This document shows, one piece after another, positions 1-10,710 of a DNA stretch of 64,000 nucleotides; the stretch's first letter is position 1; every line of letters starts with the position of its first letter. Where the stretch lies: positions 7,068,001 to 7,132,000 of the forward strand of contig NC_039508.1 of assembly GCF_003672135.1 (NCBI RefSeq), given 5' to 3'. Below the pieces are notes generated by a model that saw only the letters and a list, made by a program, of their open reading frames with translations, was not told where the DNA came from and did no database searches. This DNA comes from Ooceraea biroi. Its lineage: Eukaryota; Arthropoda; Insecta; Hymenoptera; Formicidae. A program made the position numbers and the translations under genes.

Positions 1-2
1 AA

Positions 3-478
3 TTAGAGATCCTATAACGCTGAATTCACATGGCACGTATTTTCTGCGTAACGCGTAACCGCGTAACCAATCACATTGTTTCATTTGGATATCAGCTTCT
101 GCAGGCAAAGATTTGATTGGTTACGCGGTTACGCGTTACGCAGAAAATACGTGCCATGTGACTTCAGCCTAACAGAGATCAGACAACGTGCCGCCATAGG
201 GTAAAACCGGATATGATGGTTTTGTTGAGCCTTTTGTATCTATTTGATTTAAAACAAAAAAAGTATTGAACTTACTTTTGAGCTTACATTAACTAATAAG
301 TTACATTAAAGTAATGATAATGTGAAGTGAAATACGTATCTTATTCTGCGTTTAAACGTTGTTTTGACTCGTTTTAAAAGACAGGTATGGTTAAGTCACA
401 TTTCCGGTTATACTCCACGCGCGCGAGCCAATCAGGAATCGTTCACCCGGTGTCCGATCTCTGTTATAGGATCTCTAA
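3..478. repeat. Nested inverted-repeat elements (MITE-like) at window start
   Basis: Three inverted-repeat pairs are nested here. A perfect 47-bp pair lies at 26-72 and 115-161 with a 42-bp spacer, rich in GCGTAACCGCGTAACC-type blocks. A 16-bp perfect pair lies at 3-18 and 463-478. A pair of about 17 bp with two mismatches lies at 171-187 and 449-465. The simplest reading is a small hairpin transposable element next to, or inserted into, another short element of about 295 bp (171-465). No transposase frame is visible. The left border is cut close by the window start, so a target duplication cannot be tested. Family unknown. Confidence 0.6.
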
Positions 479-811
479 ACCCATAGGATTCACTGCGGGA
501 CCAACATGGCGGTCAACCAATCAGCAAGTGAGATCCATTGCGCGTCTCTTATTATTTAGGACTCTACTCTCGTCATAATTTTTTTAGTTCATGGTGATTC
601 ACGACAGTAGTAGTATACGATGGTGTACATATGGTAATAATTGTTTCGACGATCTTGGAGCGAACAGCTGTTAGCGATTGATGCAATCGACTGTTCCTGT
701 GCCATATTTTGGGTTGGTAATTAATTCTGTTGCTTAGAAATAACACTTTCGTAAAAAATTCGCGTACTCTGAAACGATCCTAAAACAGGAAATCTTCTGA
801 TATTGCATGCA

Positions 812-856
<45 letters not shown>

Positions 857-1412
857 ATTTAAATTCAACTGTTAAATTGTTTTATAACATTTAAAAAGAT
901 ATCTTCTTATTTATATTTAAGAAATCATATTTTCTCGTTTGTACAATCGATTAGGCTATCCGATTCAATCATTTTACGTTCTCAAGAAACACATAGATAT
1001 AAATGTGATCCATGTTGCACATGTAGAAATTTCTATGGAAATCCTATAAAATCGATAAAATATCTGGGACACTTGTATTCGACGATAAAAATATTTGCTA
1101 TAATATAGAAAATTTTTTCACATAATTGTGTCAATTTTTTATGCCCGTAAAATATCAGTAGATCGCGGATCTCGGAAATATCTTTGTAAATTTCAGCAAG
1201 TGTATTAATACGATTTTGTACGTTACATTTTTATTTTAGGTTAAAATTTTTACATTGGTTCGCTTCGTTACATCCTTTGGCTAACGAAGTAGGTTAGAAG
1301 AGTAGATCGTACCAATTGATCTATCAAGATTTGAAATTTCATGATAAAATAAGAACAGGACTTTGTTGCAATCCGGAGTATCCAGTAAGCACAGAAAAAA
1401 GAGGAAACTAAA
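479..1412. other. Upstream region of Eaf
   Basis: No coding region is visible. It holds a CT microsatellite at 812-854 and AT-rich DNA. The Eaf promoter and 5' UTR should lie here. A possible non-coding 5' exon junction (pyrimidine tract then TTTTAG) lies near 1230-1240, but no TATA box or clear start site could be chosen. Confidence 0.4.
812..854. repeat. (CT)n microsatellite
   Basis: About 21 CT dinucleotides with a single interruption, upstream of Eaf. Confidence 0.95.
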
Positions 1413-3969
1413 ATGCAGGGGATCGATATAGCTGAACAACTTCATCTGGGTTCAGAAATACGCGAACTTAAGCTTGGACCGAGTATCACTGGTAACAGTA
1501 CCAAGTTTCACACATTGAAATGTAAGTACAATAATTCGGGATAATATTGCTAAAAATATCTATTATTCACATGTCTCTAAATATTGGATTGCTCAAAAAA
1601 TTTCTAAAGATTTTAAAGGTAAATTAGAGTTCGATTTATCAGTATTTTAATGTTCCTAATACATTCAATAATATATAGGCCTTTTTTTATAAAATACAAT
1701 GCCACAAGTACAAGCTTGTATAGCCTACTAAGCAGATACAAAATAACTGTAAAAGAAAACTAATAATATTATTACGCAGAACGTTCCAATCTAACCAATT
1801 GAAACGTACAGAGGATGAGGATAGCATTAATATGACATACTAAAAATAATCGTCAGTAGTATGAAGGCATGCAAGATATAACAACAAAAATTTTAAAACA
1901 GTAATAAAGTTAATTAATCAATTGATTAGGGCCTAGACTGAAATGGCATACCAAAATAAGACTAATAATATATAATATGTTATATATTATATAATATAAT
2001 ACGTTTGTTTCCTTGTATGAATGGATATAATAACTATCTTAACTTAATTTACATCTATACTTACATCTATAAAGCTAAGAAACTAACAGGTATATTTAAT
2101 AGAGTAATACGAAGAATTATGTAATAATATATACAGGTCATTTTTTTCAATAACTTTCTGCCATCTGTGTGAGTAACTTTATTATCTCATATTGTGATGT
2201 GCCTGACACAACCTGTTCTTTAACATTGAAATCATTATACTTGAATCGAGCAAACTACCTTTGTACAACACTTTTGCCTACAGCATTCCTTCTGTAAAAG
2301 ACAAAACCTTGTTTTGTCGCTCAAACGATATTTTTGAGAGTAAAAAAAGCATTATATGGCGAAAATGCACTGTATCGTTATGGACATTTTTAAAATTACT
2401 TTGAACAAGCAATAACCAACAAATTTATAACATGTGCATTAAAATGTCACTTTTCAGAATATATAAAACATAATCTAATATGAAGCGCAACACGTCTGTA
2501 CAAACTCTGACATTATTTCTTAAGAATCCTCATGAATTTTTCAAATAACCTAATATTTAATAAAAATTAAAACAGAGAATAGAATGATTATGATATTACG
2601 AAGATAAAATAGGTGATACAAATGATTAATGTTCTGTTTCAATTTGCTTACATTATACATCATAGTTATTAAAATAGAAGTGTCATAAATTAATTATTTG
2701 CGAATTAATTAGAAATCAAAATCAATTGAAAACAAAATTGAACCAATCTTTTTTAGATGACTTCAAACCTGCGAGTGTTGACGATTCGAAAGTGGCGACA
2801 GTTGATGTTGGGACAAGTAACACAATATCAGTTACAGTTCCGCATTTAGATGGTGCTGGTACACCTCACACCGTGTTCAAAGGTTCTCAAAAACCTTATC
2901 ACAAGGAATACGTTTTGATTTTCGATAAGATCACTGGTGAGATCACACTGGAACGATTAAGTGCAAATATCCAAGTTAAAAAAACACGGTGAGTCTTTGG
3001 CATTGTTGATCATACTATTATTTATTGTATACTTGCCCTAATTTGTAGGTTCTGTAAGGATTTGTAAATCTGATATCGTTTTCAGAGCGGAACCCAAACA
3101 AAATAGCAATGGTAACACGCTGTCCGTTAACACGGCGCCTGTTGAGGTCAAGAAGAGTCCTACATATGGCAGAGCAAACGGAAGGACGAAAGTTATCAGT
3201 GGGAAAAAGAGGGAACCATCCGTTCAGCTGCATCCCAAACAAAATCTGCATCAGACATCACCGTACGATAAAATAAGTCCACGCAATACGTCTACTAATA
3301 GGTATCGACGATCACACTTTTCTATGTAAAGTATCCCTGAAACGCTATTAAACTCTATTAAAAATATAATTCGCTGATTTTACAAATGCTTTGATTGCTT
3401 TATATTATTTATATTATACGTGTGACATATAATTAAGTACAAATTACGAATTAAATTGTAGTTATTCGCCAGCTCAACCATCAAGTGGACAGTCCACATT
3501 GGCCAGTCTACCGATGATTGGTGACAATGACGATTTCGCGCTATCAGTACCAGTAATGCCTACATCTTCCTCTGTACAAAATAGAATTTCCCCTCTACCG
3601 GCAATTCTGGTAGATACGAAATCCACTACCTTAGAAAGTGATTCCAGTTCAAGCAGTTCGAGTTCCGATTCTACGAGCAGCGATTCCGAGGCAGAAGCTA
3701 GCCCATCACGAACTACTAATGGTAAGTAGAAAATATATTGTCGTAATTTTTTGTCCCTATTCTTTCTTCTTAATTTTATAATTTATTTATATGTATTTAT
3801 TTTGCATATATCATTATTTAGTGATTTATCGATAGGATTTTAAGACTGCCGCAATGTTACAGGTCATTTGAATAGTGCAACTGCCTCACCCACACTGTTC
3901 ATGCCAAATAATCTCTTGAATGATGACCTACAATTATCGGAATCGGAATCGGATTCCGATAGTAATTAA
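1413..3969 (+). CDS. Eaf: ELL-associated factor (EAF), RNA polymerase II elongation cofactor
   Basis: Eaf binds and stimulates the elongation factor ELL in the little/super elongation complexes in the nucleus (family knowledge). Exons read from the sequence: 1413-1521, 2757-2988, 3086-3301, 3462-3721 and 3863-3969. All junctions are GT-AG and the sum is 924 nt, giving 307 aa plus stop. The first junction restores LKYDFKPASVD, the hallmark of the EAF N-terminal domain, which spans about residues 10-110 (RELKLGPS near residue 20; VTVPH and VFKG further on). The second half is low complexity: a run of serines, then an acidic Ser/Asp/Glu C-terminus ending in SESESDSDSN, matching the transactivation half of animal EAFs. 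The start is the first ATG of exon 1, in a favourable AAAATG context. No AATAAA follows closely, so the 3' UTR may run into the SINE downstream. The gene converges with the CHPF gene. Confidence 0.93.
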
Positions 3970-3990
3970 TAGTGATTTATTGATAGGATT
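3819..3990 (+). repeat. 21-bp direct repeat flanking the last Eaf exon
   Basis: TAGTGATTTAT(C/T)GATAGGATT occurs at 3819-3839, in the last intron, and at 3970-3990, directly overlapping the end of the stop codon of Eaf exon 5. Only one base differs. It suggests a local duplication or repair event around the terminal exon. Confidence 0.8.
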
Positions 3991-4013
3991 ATATTTTGTA
4001 ATGTATTGTAAAG

Positions 4014-4460
4014 ATGTGGCAGCGTGATCTAGTGGTAGAGCGCCAAACTCATCATCATTATGGGAAACTGGGTTCAAGTCCATTGTACTACAAGAAGTTT
4101 ATTCCAAGCTGCACACTCCATATACCGAATAAGCGGGGAGAAAACTGGGCTTCGTGTTCCGGAGGGCTGTGTTCCGATTCTTCACCAGGGTGCTCTCCCT
4201 CTCTTTTTATCTTTCTTACTCGAACACAGCGGGTGCACCTAGGTACGGAATCGGAACGCAGCCGAAGAGATGTTAAGTTTAATGTTGGTCCTCGCTAAAC
4301 CGCTATGTTAATCCCGTGCCCCATTAAATGGTGGGTGCATTGGACTAATAACCCACTCAGCCGAAAATCGAATATTACTGAAACCGATACAGAGTTCAGC
4401 CGGCTGTTGACGAGACTCTGTAGAGGCCCTGTGCTCCTTGAAAAGGAACAATACAAATAA
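4014..4460 (+). mobile_element. tRNA-derived SINE
   Basis: The left end resembles a tRNA gene. An A-box-like stretch (TCTAGTGGTAGAGCG, about 4027-4041) is followed about 30 bases later by a B-box-like GGTTCAAGTCC at about 4073-4083. This pair forms an internal RNA polymerase III promoter. A tRNA-unrelated body of about 350 bp follows and ends in an A-rich tail near 4445-4468. An open frame inside it is a by-product. It lies in the presumed 3' UTR or downstream region of Eaf. Target duplications are not clear. Confidence 0.75.
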
Positions 4461-4469
4461 CAAAAAACT

Positions 4470-4977
4470 TATATTTGTAAGTTTATATTCTATGTATTTT
4501 TTTAAATCTTATTAAAATCTTTTTATCTGCAAAGTACCTTACATATTTAGTTTTTATATCAAAATAGCCGATTCAATTTTATTAACAGATTGGAAAGACT
4601 CGAATAGAGCTTTCTTTTCTTACATTAAATGTGTACAGTGTGCCTCTTTTCCTTAGTTTTTGCTTATAAAGAGCAAAAACAAGCTCATCCTTTACAAGTT
4701 TTTATTGTCGCTCGCGCGCAAGAATTTTTCAGTAAATTTATTAGTGCTTTTGGAAATAAGCGTGTAATATATTTTATGTCTCTAATTGTAAAAGAGAGAT
4801 AATATATTCTACATATGTTACAAGTATGTATCATAACTGTATTATAGAAATATATGAATTATTGCGTTAATAAATTAACACGAATATTTATTTCGATTAA
4901 AATATATAAATATAAATTAATAAATGCTTACATAATGCATAGTCCATTTTGTTTATAAATCCGAAAAAATATATATA
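4470..4977. other. AT-rich Eaf-CHPF intergenic DNA
   Basis: AT-rich with several AATAAA-like strings (for example near 4869). No gene or structured repeat seen. Confidence 0.5.
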
Positions 4978-5735
4978 CAGGGTGTCCCGGGTTTTAACCG
5001 ACAAACTGCGGGAGCATATTCTACTAGTGGAAATAAGAAAAAATTCTTATATCGAGTTTGCTTAGAAATGCTTTATTACAAAGTTATAAACCAATATTGA
5101 AAAGAAATATGAGATAAGTAACAACGGAACATAGTGTAGAATTTGGAAGGTCGAAGATGTTTATGTTATGTGTATTCACATGTATTCATGTTCACTATGT
5201 TGAAACGATTCAGTATGATTGTTACTTTCACAACAGTAGCTGTTAGATTTCAATCGTTGTGTCAACTAGCAATTACTATCAGAATGCCAAAAGTGTTTTC
5301 AAATGAGGAATACACTGATATTCATTTCGTGTACGGATTCTGTGACGGAAATGCACGAGCTGCCGTACGAGAGTATCAACGTAGATTTCCTAACAGGAGA
5401 GTACCAGATAGATTTAAAGCAACGAATTACTAATTCAGTTACTGAGATGCAACAAAATTTTTAGGAATGTCGTACTGTAACAAATTCTGTACTACGTCGA
5501 TGTCTAGCTTGTATCGATGTGCAAGGACATTTTGAAATGCGTCACTAAATCATTGCGTACATAATTTTTATTTTTGTGAAAAAATCCGTTGTTACTTATC
5601 TCATATTTCTTTTCAATATTGGTTTATAACTTTGTAATAAAGCATTTCTAAGCAAACCCGATATAAGAATTTTTTTTTATTTCCACTAGTAGAATATGCT
5701 CCCGTAGTTTGTCGGTTAAAACCCGGGACACCCTG
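4978..5735 (+). mobile_element. Tc1/mariner-type element with 150-bp inverted repeats, deletion derivative
   Basis: Left arm 4978-5127 and right arm 5586-5735 are near-perfect 150-bp inverted repeats beginning CAGGGTGTCCCGGG. The element is flanked by TA on both sides (4976-4977 and 5736-5737), the target-site signature of the Tc1/mariner/IS630 group. The interior carries only the start of a coding frame. From the ATG at 5284 it encodes a helix-turn-helix module (SNEEYTDIHFVYGF, then AAVREYQRRFPNRRVP), which I match from memory to the DUF4817-type domain abundant in ant transposons. The catalytic DDE/D region is absent, so the copy is non-autonomous. The high similarity of the arms suggests a fairly recent insertion. 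Confidence 0.82.
5284..5433 (+). pseudogene. Truncated transposase N-terminal helix-turn-helix fragment
   Basis: The open frame runs from 5143, but the recognisable part starts at the internal ATG at 5284. About 49 residues follow the pattern NEEY..IHF.YG...GNARAA.REYQ.RFPNR, then the frame ends at TAA (5431-5433). A full transposase of this group needs roughly 300 further residues with the acidic triad, none of which is present. It is a remnant and may only be transcribed incidentally. Confidence 0.7.
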
Positions 5736-5963
5736 TATATAAATAACATGTCCTATATTACACAATTTTGTGTCTTAGATTATAGGTTATATTTTTAACT
5801 ATATTAATAAAATAATTTTCTAAAAAATATAATTATTAATTTATACATATCTACTTTTCCTTTTTGTTCTACAAAAATATAATATCTAATAATATTAGAT
5901 CTAAATAATACATAAATTATACGTAAATAAATAGCGACTCTCTTTGCAAAGAATATATGCGAT
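5736..5963. other. AT-rich DNA 3' of the CHPF gene
   Basis: Very AT-rich, with short internal repeats. It should hold the CHPF 3' UTR and poly(A) site (minus strand), but no canonical signal could be fixed. Confidence 0.4.
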
Positions 5964-8900
5964 CTACATTCTTTTTTGATAACTCTGATAATCTAACACT
6001 AGCCTCGCCAATTGACTGCGTTTACCTAAACGACTATTTTTCAGTTTAAGGCAACCGTTATAAATACTGCCATTGGTAGCACCTTCGCAGTTAACGTCCT
6101 TATATTTTATCCTCAACGTTGGTTCTATTGCACGAAACACGTGCATATCGCTGAAGGACACGTACATCTCAAATAAAGAAATTACAGGACTGTACTTGGA
6201 AAGTTTCAGTAGAGTAGCGATATCCTTATCGGTTCGTACTAACGGAATGCTCGTCTCGACTGTCTGCCGCACTGAAAAATTACACAGAGGATATTAGATT
6301 TCCATCGCCGTGGAACCATCTTCGTCAGACCAGCTAATAAAGATTATAGCGTGCTGCGTACTTGCGTTATAATCCTTGACGTAAAACGCGACGTTGTTAT
6401 AGTTTTGTTCGTCATATTTTCCGTAATTGCCGTTGACGTCTACCTCGTCGTGAGCCACCTCGTTCGCGTAAATTATATCAGGATGGAACTCGATGAACGG
6501 GATCGGGCTAAATATTTGATAACGGCTGATAGTGTTCATGCGCACCTGAACCAGACATGACGTAACGAGTTAAACAGGGTTCAAAGTGATTATTAACACG
6601 GATGCAGCGTACTTACTCTGTTAAGGTAATCTACTTTCAATTTTGTTCCCGTTTCCGCGAGAAGTACCAGGCTCTCCAAGGGAAACTTCTTTGCGCACAA
6701 ATCGATCACGGCGATCTTCAACATTGGATCAAAATCTGTGGAAGTTACGTCGGTTGGCAGTCGTACTGAAAGCCAGGTGATTTTAGATTGGTCCTTTTTA
6801 TACTTGTCGTTCAACGTTAGTATGTACTGTTTTACTTCATAAAACACATCGTCTTTGCCTTTTGACGGTGAATCGACATTGTACAAGAGAACCTGCGGAA
6901 ATAATGTTAATAATAATAATAATACGTATATTAATCGCCCATAAAAATTATTATAAATATAAATTATTACAATTATTTATAATAATTTTTATGGACGATT
7001 TATATATTTCGATAAATTTAATTTAATTTAGATAAATTTAATTTAGATAAATTTAATCATCCACAAATTAGTAACGTGCATATTTGTGATAATGCACACA
7101 TCATATGAGATGATTATATAATTACTAGCATCCCCTGTCCCGGTTTCGCCTGCGATATTTATGTGTAGAATTAAATAAAAACACATTTTACACCTTCTCA
7201 CCCGTTAGGGGTGGAAGTTCGGAAAACCCTCTTTTAGTGAGCACCTACGTGATAGTAAGAATATACCCTTAAAATTTCAAGTCGATAGGTGCAGTGGTTC
7301 GGGTTGCACGTTGATGAGTCAGTGAGTGAGTGAGTGGTATTTGGCTTATATATATATATATATAGATTATAAATACAGCGATTGAACTCACCACCATGAG
7401 AAAGGTCTTGTATCTTTTTTCCATACAGTCTTGCGCATAGTGTTCCATAAAATTTAAAGCTTCCTGCTTTTTGTTCAGATCGATGATCATAATTATATTG
7501 ATTCTCGTGTTCTCAGTGACGTATGGCACCGGCATGATTTCTACCTTTCCCAGTGGCTTGCAAATCTCGATTCGTTTCCTCACTTCCTTGCCCGTGGTCA
7601 CCTCGTTAAACGCCATATCGAGAATGTAATCCATTCCCCTGGACGCGTCGAACTTCTGATAACCGTTCAGCAGCCTGTTGAAGCTCAGTTTGCCGTCGTA
7701 CTTATTTATAATACTGCTCGCGGCTACGTTTACCACGTAATCTATATCGGATTTCTTATTGCCCCTTAATTCTTGAATATTCACAAAATCAGTCTCGAAG
7801 AAAACGTGGGATTCGTTGAAGTACGACCAGCGCAGAACGTCGAAACGTCCCAGAGGTCTGTTTCCAGGTTGGTTTCCGATGGGCCATGATACATTGCGCT
7901 GATTTGTTGGTCCCAAGTGTGCAGTCGTGGAGATCATCTTGCGTATGTCGGTAATCCGCTTCTGAATCTTAACAGAATTTATCTGGAAGCAAAACGTATA
8001 TTATAATATTATATTATACTATAATTATTTAATTAATTATATATTAATTATATTAGATACAATTTTACGAAATATATTTTTAACAATTTAAAAAAAAACT
8101 GTACTTTAGAAGACTTACTGCGGCAAAGTACATATTAAATTTATAAATGAGCATATGATCATAGATGGGATATATGGACAGCGAATTTTGGAATTCGCTC
8201 TGCTCGGTCAACCAGGCGAGATCTTCCTCGAAATTAAACGCGGGTTTCAGCTGCGTGAACGTGAAGTTTTGCCCCTGTATCCGATTGGTGCATGGCATAG
8301 AAGTGGAATGAAGAATACAACGACCAAAGTTAACGTCGTCCGAATCTGAATACGCATTCCTCACGCACCAGTCTAGATTGTTCTTCATCTCTTGCATGAC
8401 AGAATTGCTCAACAGAATACCGGATTCTTAAAAAACAATTTTATTTAATTATACATTAACTAATTACTAATTAACTAATACGTCTTTTTCAAATTGCAGA
8501 TAAATGCTTCTTACCTAGAGAACAATAAGTATCAATTTCGCTTTGAACACCTATGTGGGCATTTTGGCTTACACTTATTTTATTTACAAATTCCACTAGA
8601 CCTCTCGCGTTCACGTAACTCACATCCTTAATCAGAAAATAATAATCGTAGCTCTCTAAATAATTGTCGATGATATATTTCATGGCGTGGAAAGGTTTCA
8701 AGATGCTCCTGGTGTCGGTGAATCCCACTATTCCAGGAAAGGAGACATTTGGTTTGGTGCCTTCTGGTATGGAAATAAAATAGCGGATTTTGTCCACTAT
8801 GTGAGCAATAGTCTTATTCAGTGCTGCGTCTCTGCTGTGTAAATGCTCCCGGCTCGTTATAATGCCGACAAATAGCTTTTCCCTGATCCCGAGCTCCGTC

Positions 8901-9160
8901 GAGTAGTATCTGGGGCGTACAAACGCTTTCCTTGCCTTTTGTACCAGTTGTGGTTTATTGTCGGTGTTTATCCTTGGCTCGTAGGGATCGATATCTTCCA
9001 AGGTATTCAAGGAGTGATCAAAAGACTCCACTATTTCGTGCTGTTTATCAACATCGATTGGTATTAAGAGCAGACTGAAACTTAGGCCCATGCAAATACC
9101 CATTATCAAGTATGCGTTGCTCCAACAGAGCGAGTATAATACTTTGAGTAGTGACTTCAT
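5964..9160 (-). CDS. Chondroitin polymerising factor / chondroitin sulfate glucuronyltransferase (CHPF2-like)
   Basis: A Golgi type II membrane protein of the chondroitin synthase family, which partners chondroitin synthases in extending GlcA-GalNAc chains (family knowledge). Exons on the minus strand: 9160-8515, 8426-8119, 7982-7392, 6892-6617, 6545-6362 and 6271-5964. The sum is 2,313 nt, giving 770 aa, close to the usual length. All introns are GT-AG. Residues about 16-35 form a signal anchor (AYLIMGICMGLSFSLLL). The N-terminal beta-1,3-glycosyltransferase-like domain includes CSLESGILLSNSV at the exon 1-2 junction. The expected DxD-type motif is degenerate (YYFLIKDVSYVN). The C-terminal domain has FSDMHVFRAIEP and ends with a conserved Cys pair and a RSQLARL-type motif. 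The last intron hides an in-frame stop that would truncate the protein if retained. The start is the first ATG before the anchor. Confidence 0.92.
6932..7002. repeat. Inverted repeat in CHPF intron
   Basis: Arms 6932-6958 and 6975-7002 (core CCATAAAAATTATTATAAAT and its complement) are separated by about 16 bp. They could form an AT-rich hairpin of about 25 bp. It is followed by short ATTTAATTTAGATAA repeats to about 7060. Possibly a remnant of a small MITE. Confidence 0.6.
7125..7366 (-). mobile_element. Non-autonomous Helitron, copy 1 (in CHPF intron)
   Basis: Read on the minus strand, it starts TCTATATATATA...AAGCC and ends GGGGATGCTAG. It sits between A (complement of 7367) and T (complement of 7124), exactly the Helitron insertion rule (5' TC, 3' CTRR, A/T target). 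The subterminal hairpin seen intact in copy 2 is decayed here. It contains a (TGAG)n patch. The 242-bp copy ends only about 20 bases inside the intron from the splice donor of the third coding exon (donor at 7391). Confidence 0.8.
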
Positions 9161-10625
9161 CTTCAGCGTTCAAAAACTCTTTGCTCTCTCTCTCTCTCTC
9201 TCTCTCAAATTGTTTTTACCGCATTTGGATTAATAATACTTTTGACAATTACTCCAAGAGGAAGCTCCATTTCTAGACATGTTCTTTAGACATGTTTCAG
9301 AACATGTATGAAATATTCTGGAGAACGTAACACCCTGCAGTGCTTGACAATAACAAATAGACATTTGTGATACGTTACTCAGTGTACAATCATCATTAAC
9401 TTCGTTTTATGTAATATATTATATGCATGTACATAAATGCATATGTACACTGTCAAACACACACATTACATCTGTATTTCATCAAGTTTATCAGTAAAAT
9501 AACACAACTACCGCTAGGTTATCACCAACTAACGCCATCTCTTGTGAAGTCAATGGCTGCAGAGAAACCAGGCGCTGGAATCGCCGCACGTAATATTCTT
9601 TTGTCATCAGTTTCCGCTACTTTGCGGTATCTCCTTTTTCTTTTCTGGGACTGGTATGGACGTTACACTTGCTAATATGCAAAGAATTGATATAAAATAA
9701 AGTTCGTTACGAAGAAAGAAGATTAGGTATTAATAAATATTCTGACATCATGACAATTTATACAATTAGCGATATAATGCTAAAATAAAGTACCAAAGTC
9801 AATCGTATTTTTTTTCGACAATCCGCGACTAAAAAACTTTTTTTTTATCGTCACACTTATTGTTACGTTATTAAAATGTTATATTTATTAGATAATAAAG
9901 TAAGGTAATAAGCACCGTTAATTATGCAATTCTTTATGAACTCTTAATATTTAAATCTGGGACTAATTGCAATATATAATTACAGGCTTTTGCAATTTTC
10001 ATGATATGTTTTATAGCAGTAATTATGAAATAAATAAAAGATGATGCTAAAAGTATACACAGAGGAATAGTATACAAAATATATACTTATTAATTCTTTG
10101 AAGTACAGGATTTTACAACAAACAAATTCCTTGTTGCACAGAAATGTTTTATTTTTATAAAATGTGACAAAGTAGTTTTATTTTAATTATTTGGAATACA
10201 CACACAAAATAATGAAAAAAAAAAATAAATTTCACTTATACGAAATATATATTATATTGAATTATAGGTGGGACTCACGCGGAATGTAAATTTCTGTGCT
10301 TCTAATAATTTCACGATTTAAAGGTGGCATGAATAATGGTCTCGCCATGCACGTTCAAACACTAAAAAAAAGTGGGACATTTTTCATACCACTATGCTTC
10401 AAAGAGTTAATGCACATCGTGTAAAGTCGCCTGCTCGCGTTTGTCAACTATCGACGTCGCTCCTGCCGTCAATTCCCGTGCGAGTTATGCAAACTTCGTA
10501 CCGGTGTAATGCAAGATCTGCTTTTACAATGACAGTATCCCTGTGACGTATTGTGTAATGCTCCATGGGAGATTTATGCAAAACAGCGCCGACAATACCT
10601 CTAAGGATGCCTCTGATATGACGCT
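9161..10625. promoter_or_regulatory. Shared divergent upstream region of CHPF and the mucin gene
   Basis: The two coding regions start back to back 1.46 kb apart. A CT microsatellite (9184-9206) lies just upstream of the CHPF start, probably in its 5' UTR. The middle is AT-rich with poly-T and poly-A runs. The last 250 bases (about 10380-10625) are more GC-rich and are the likely mucin-gene promoter. No TATA box was recognised. No additional gene seen. Confidence 0.45.
9184..9206. repeat. (CT)n microsatellite
   Basis: Pure CT run directly upstream of the CHPF start codon (minus-strand gene), so GA-rich in its 5' leader. Confidence 0.95.
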
Positions 10626-10710
10626 ATGCGAACTATTCTTTTTATCGCGTTTTACATCGCAGCTTACGTGGCAAGAGTTGCGGATTGCGAGAATACCGCC
10701 GCGATGCCAG
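10626..10710 (+). CDS. Signal-peptide exon of the mucin gene
   Basis: An ATG at 10626 opens 28 codons with a classic signal peptide: a hydrophobic ILFIAFYIAAYVA core and a likely cleavage around VADC-ENT. The donor CAG|GTAATC at 10711 leaves phase 1. The acceptor TGTAG at 10897-10898 restores a glycine codon and continues into the giant exon. Without this exon the large frame would lack a secretion signal, which is why the ATG at 10889 was not taken as the start. Confidence 0.82.

Noticed and set aside
4014..4298. 94-codon frame
   Set aside because: Lies wholly inside the tRNA-derived SINE.
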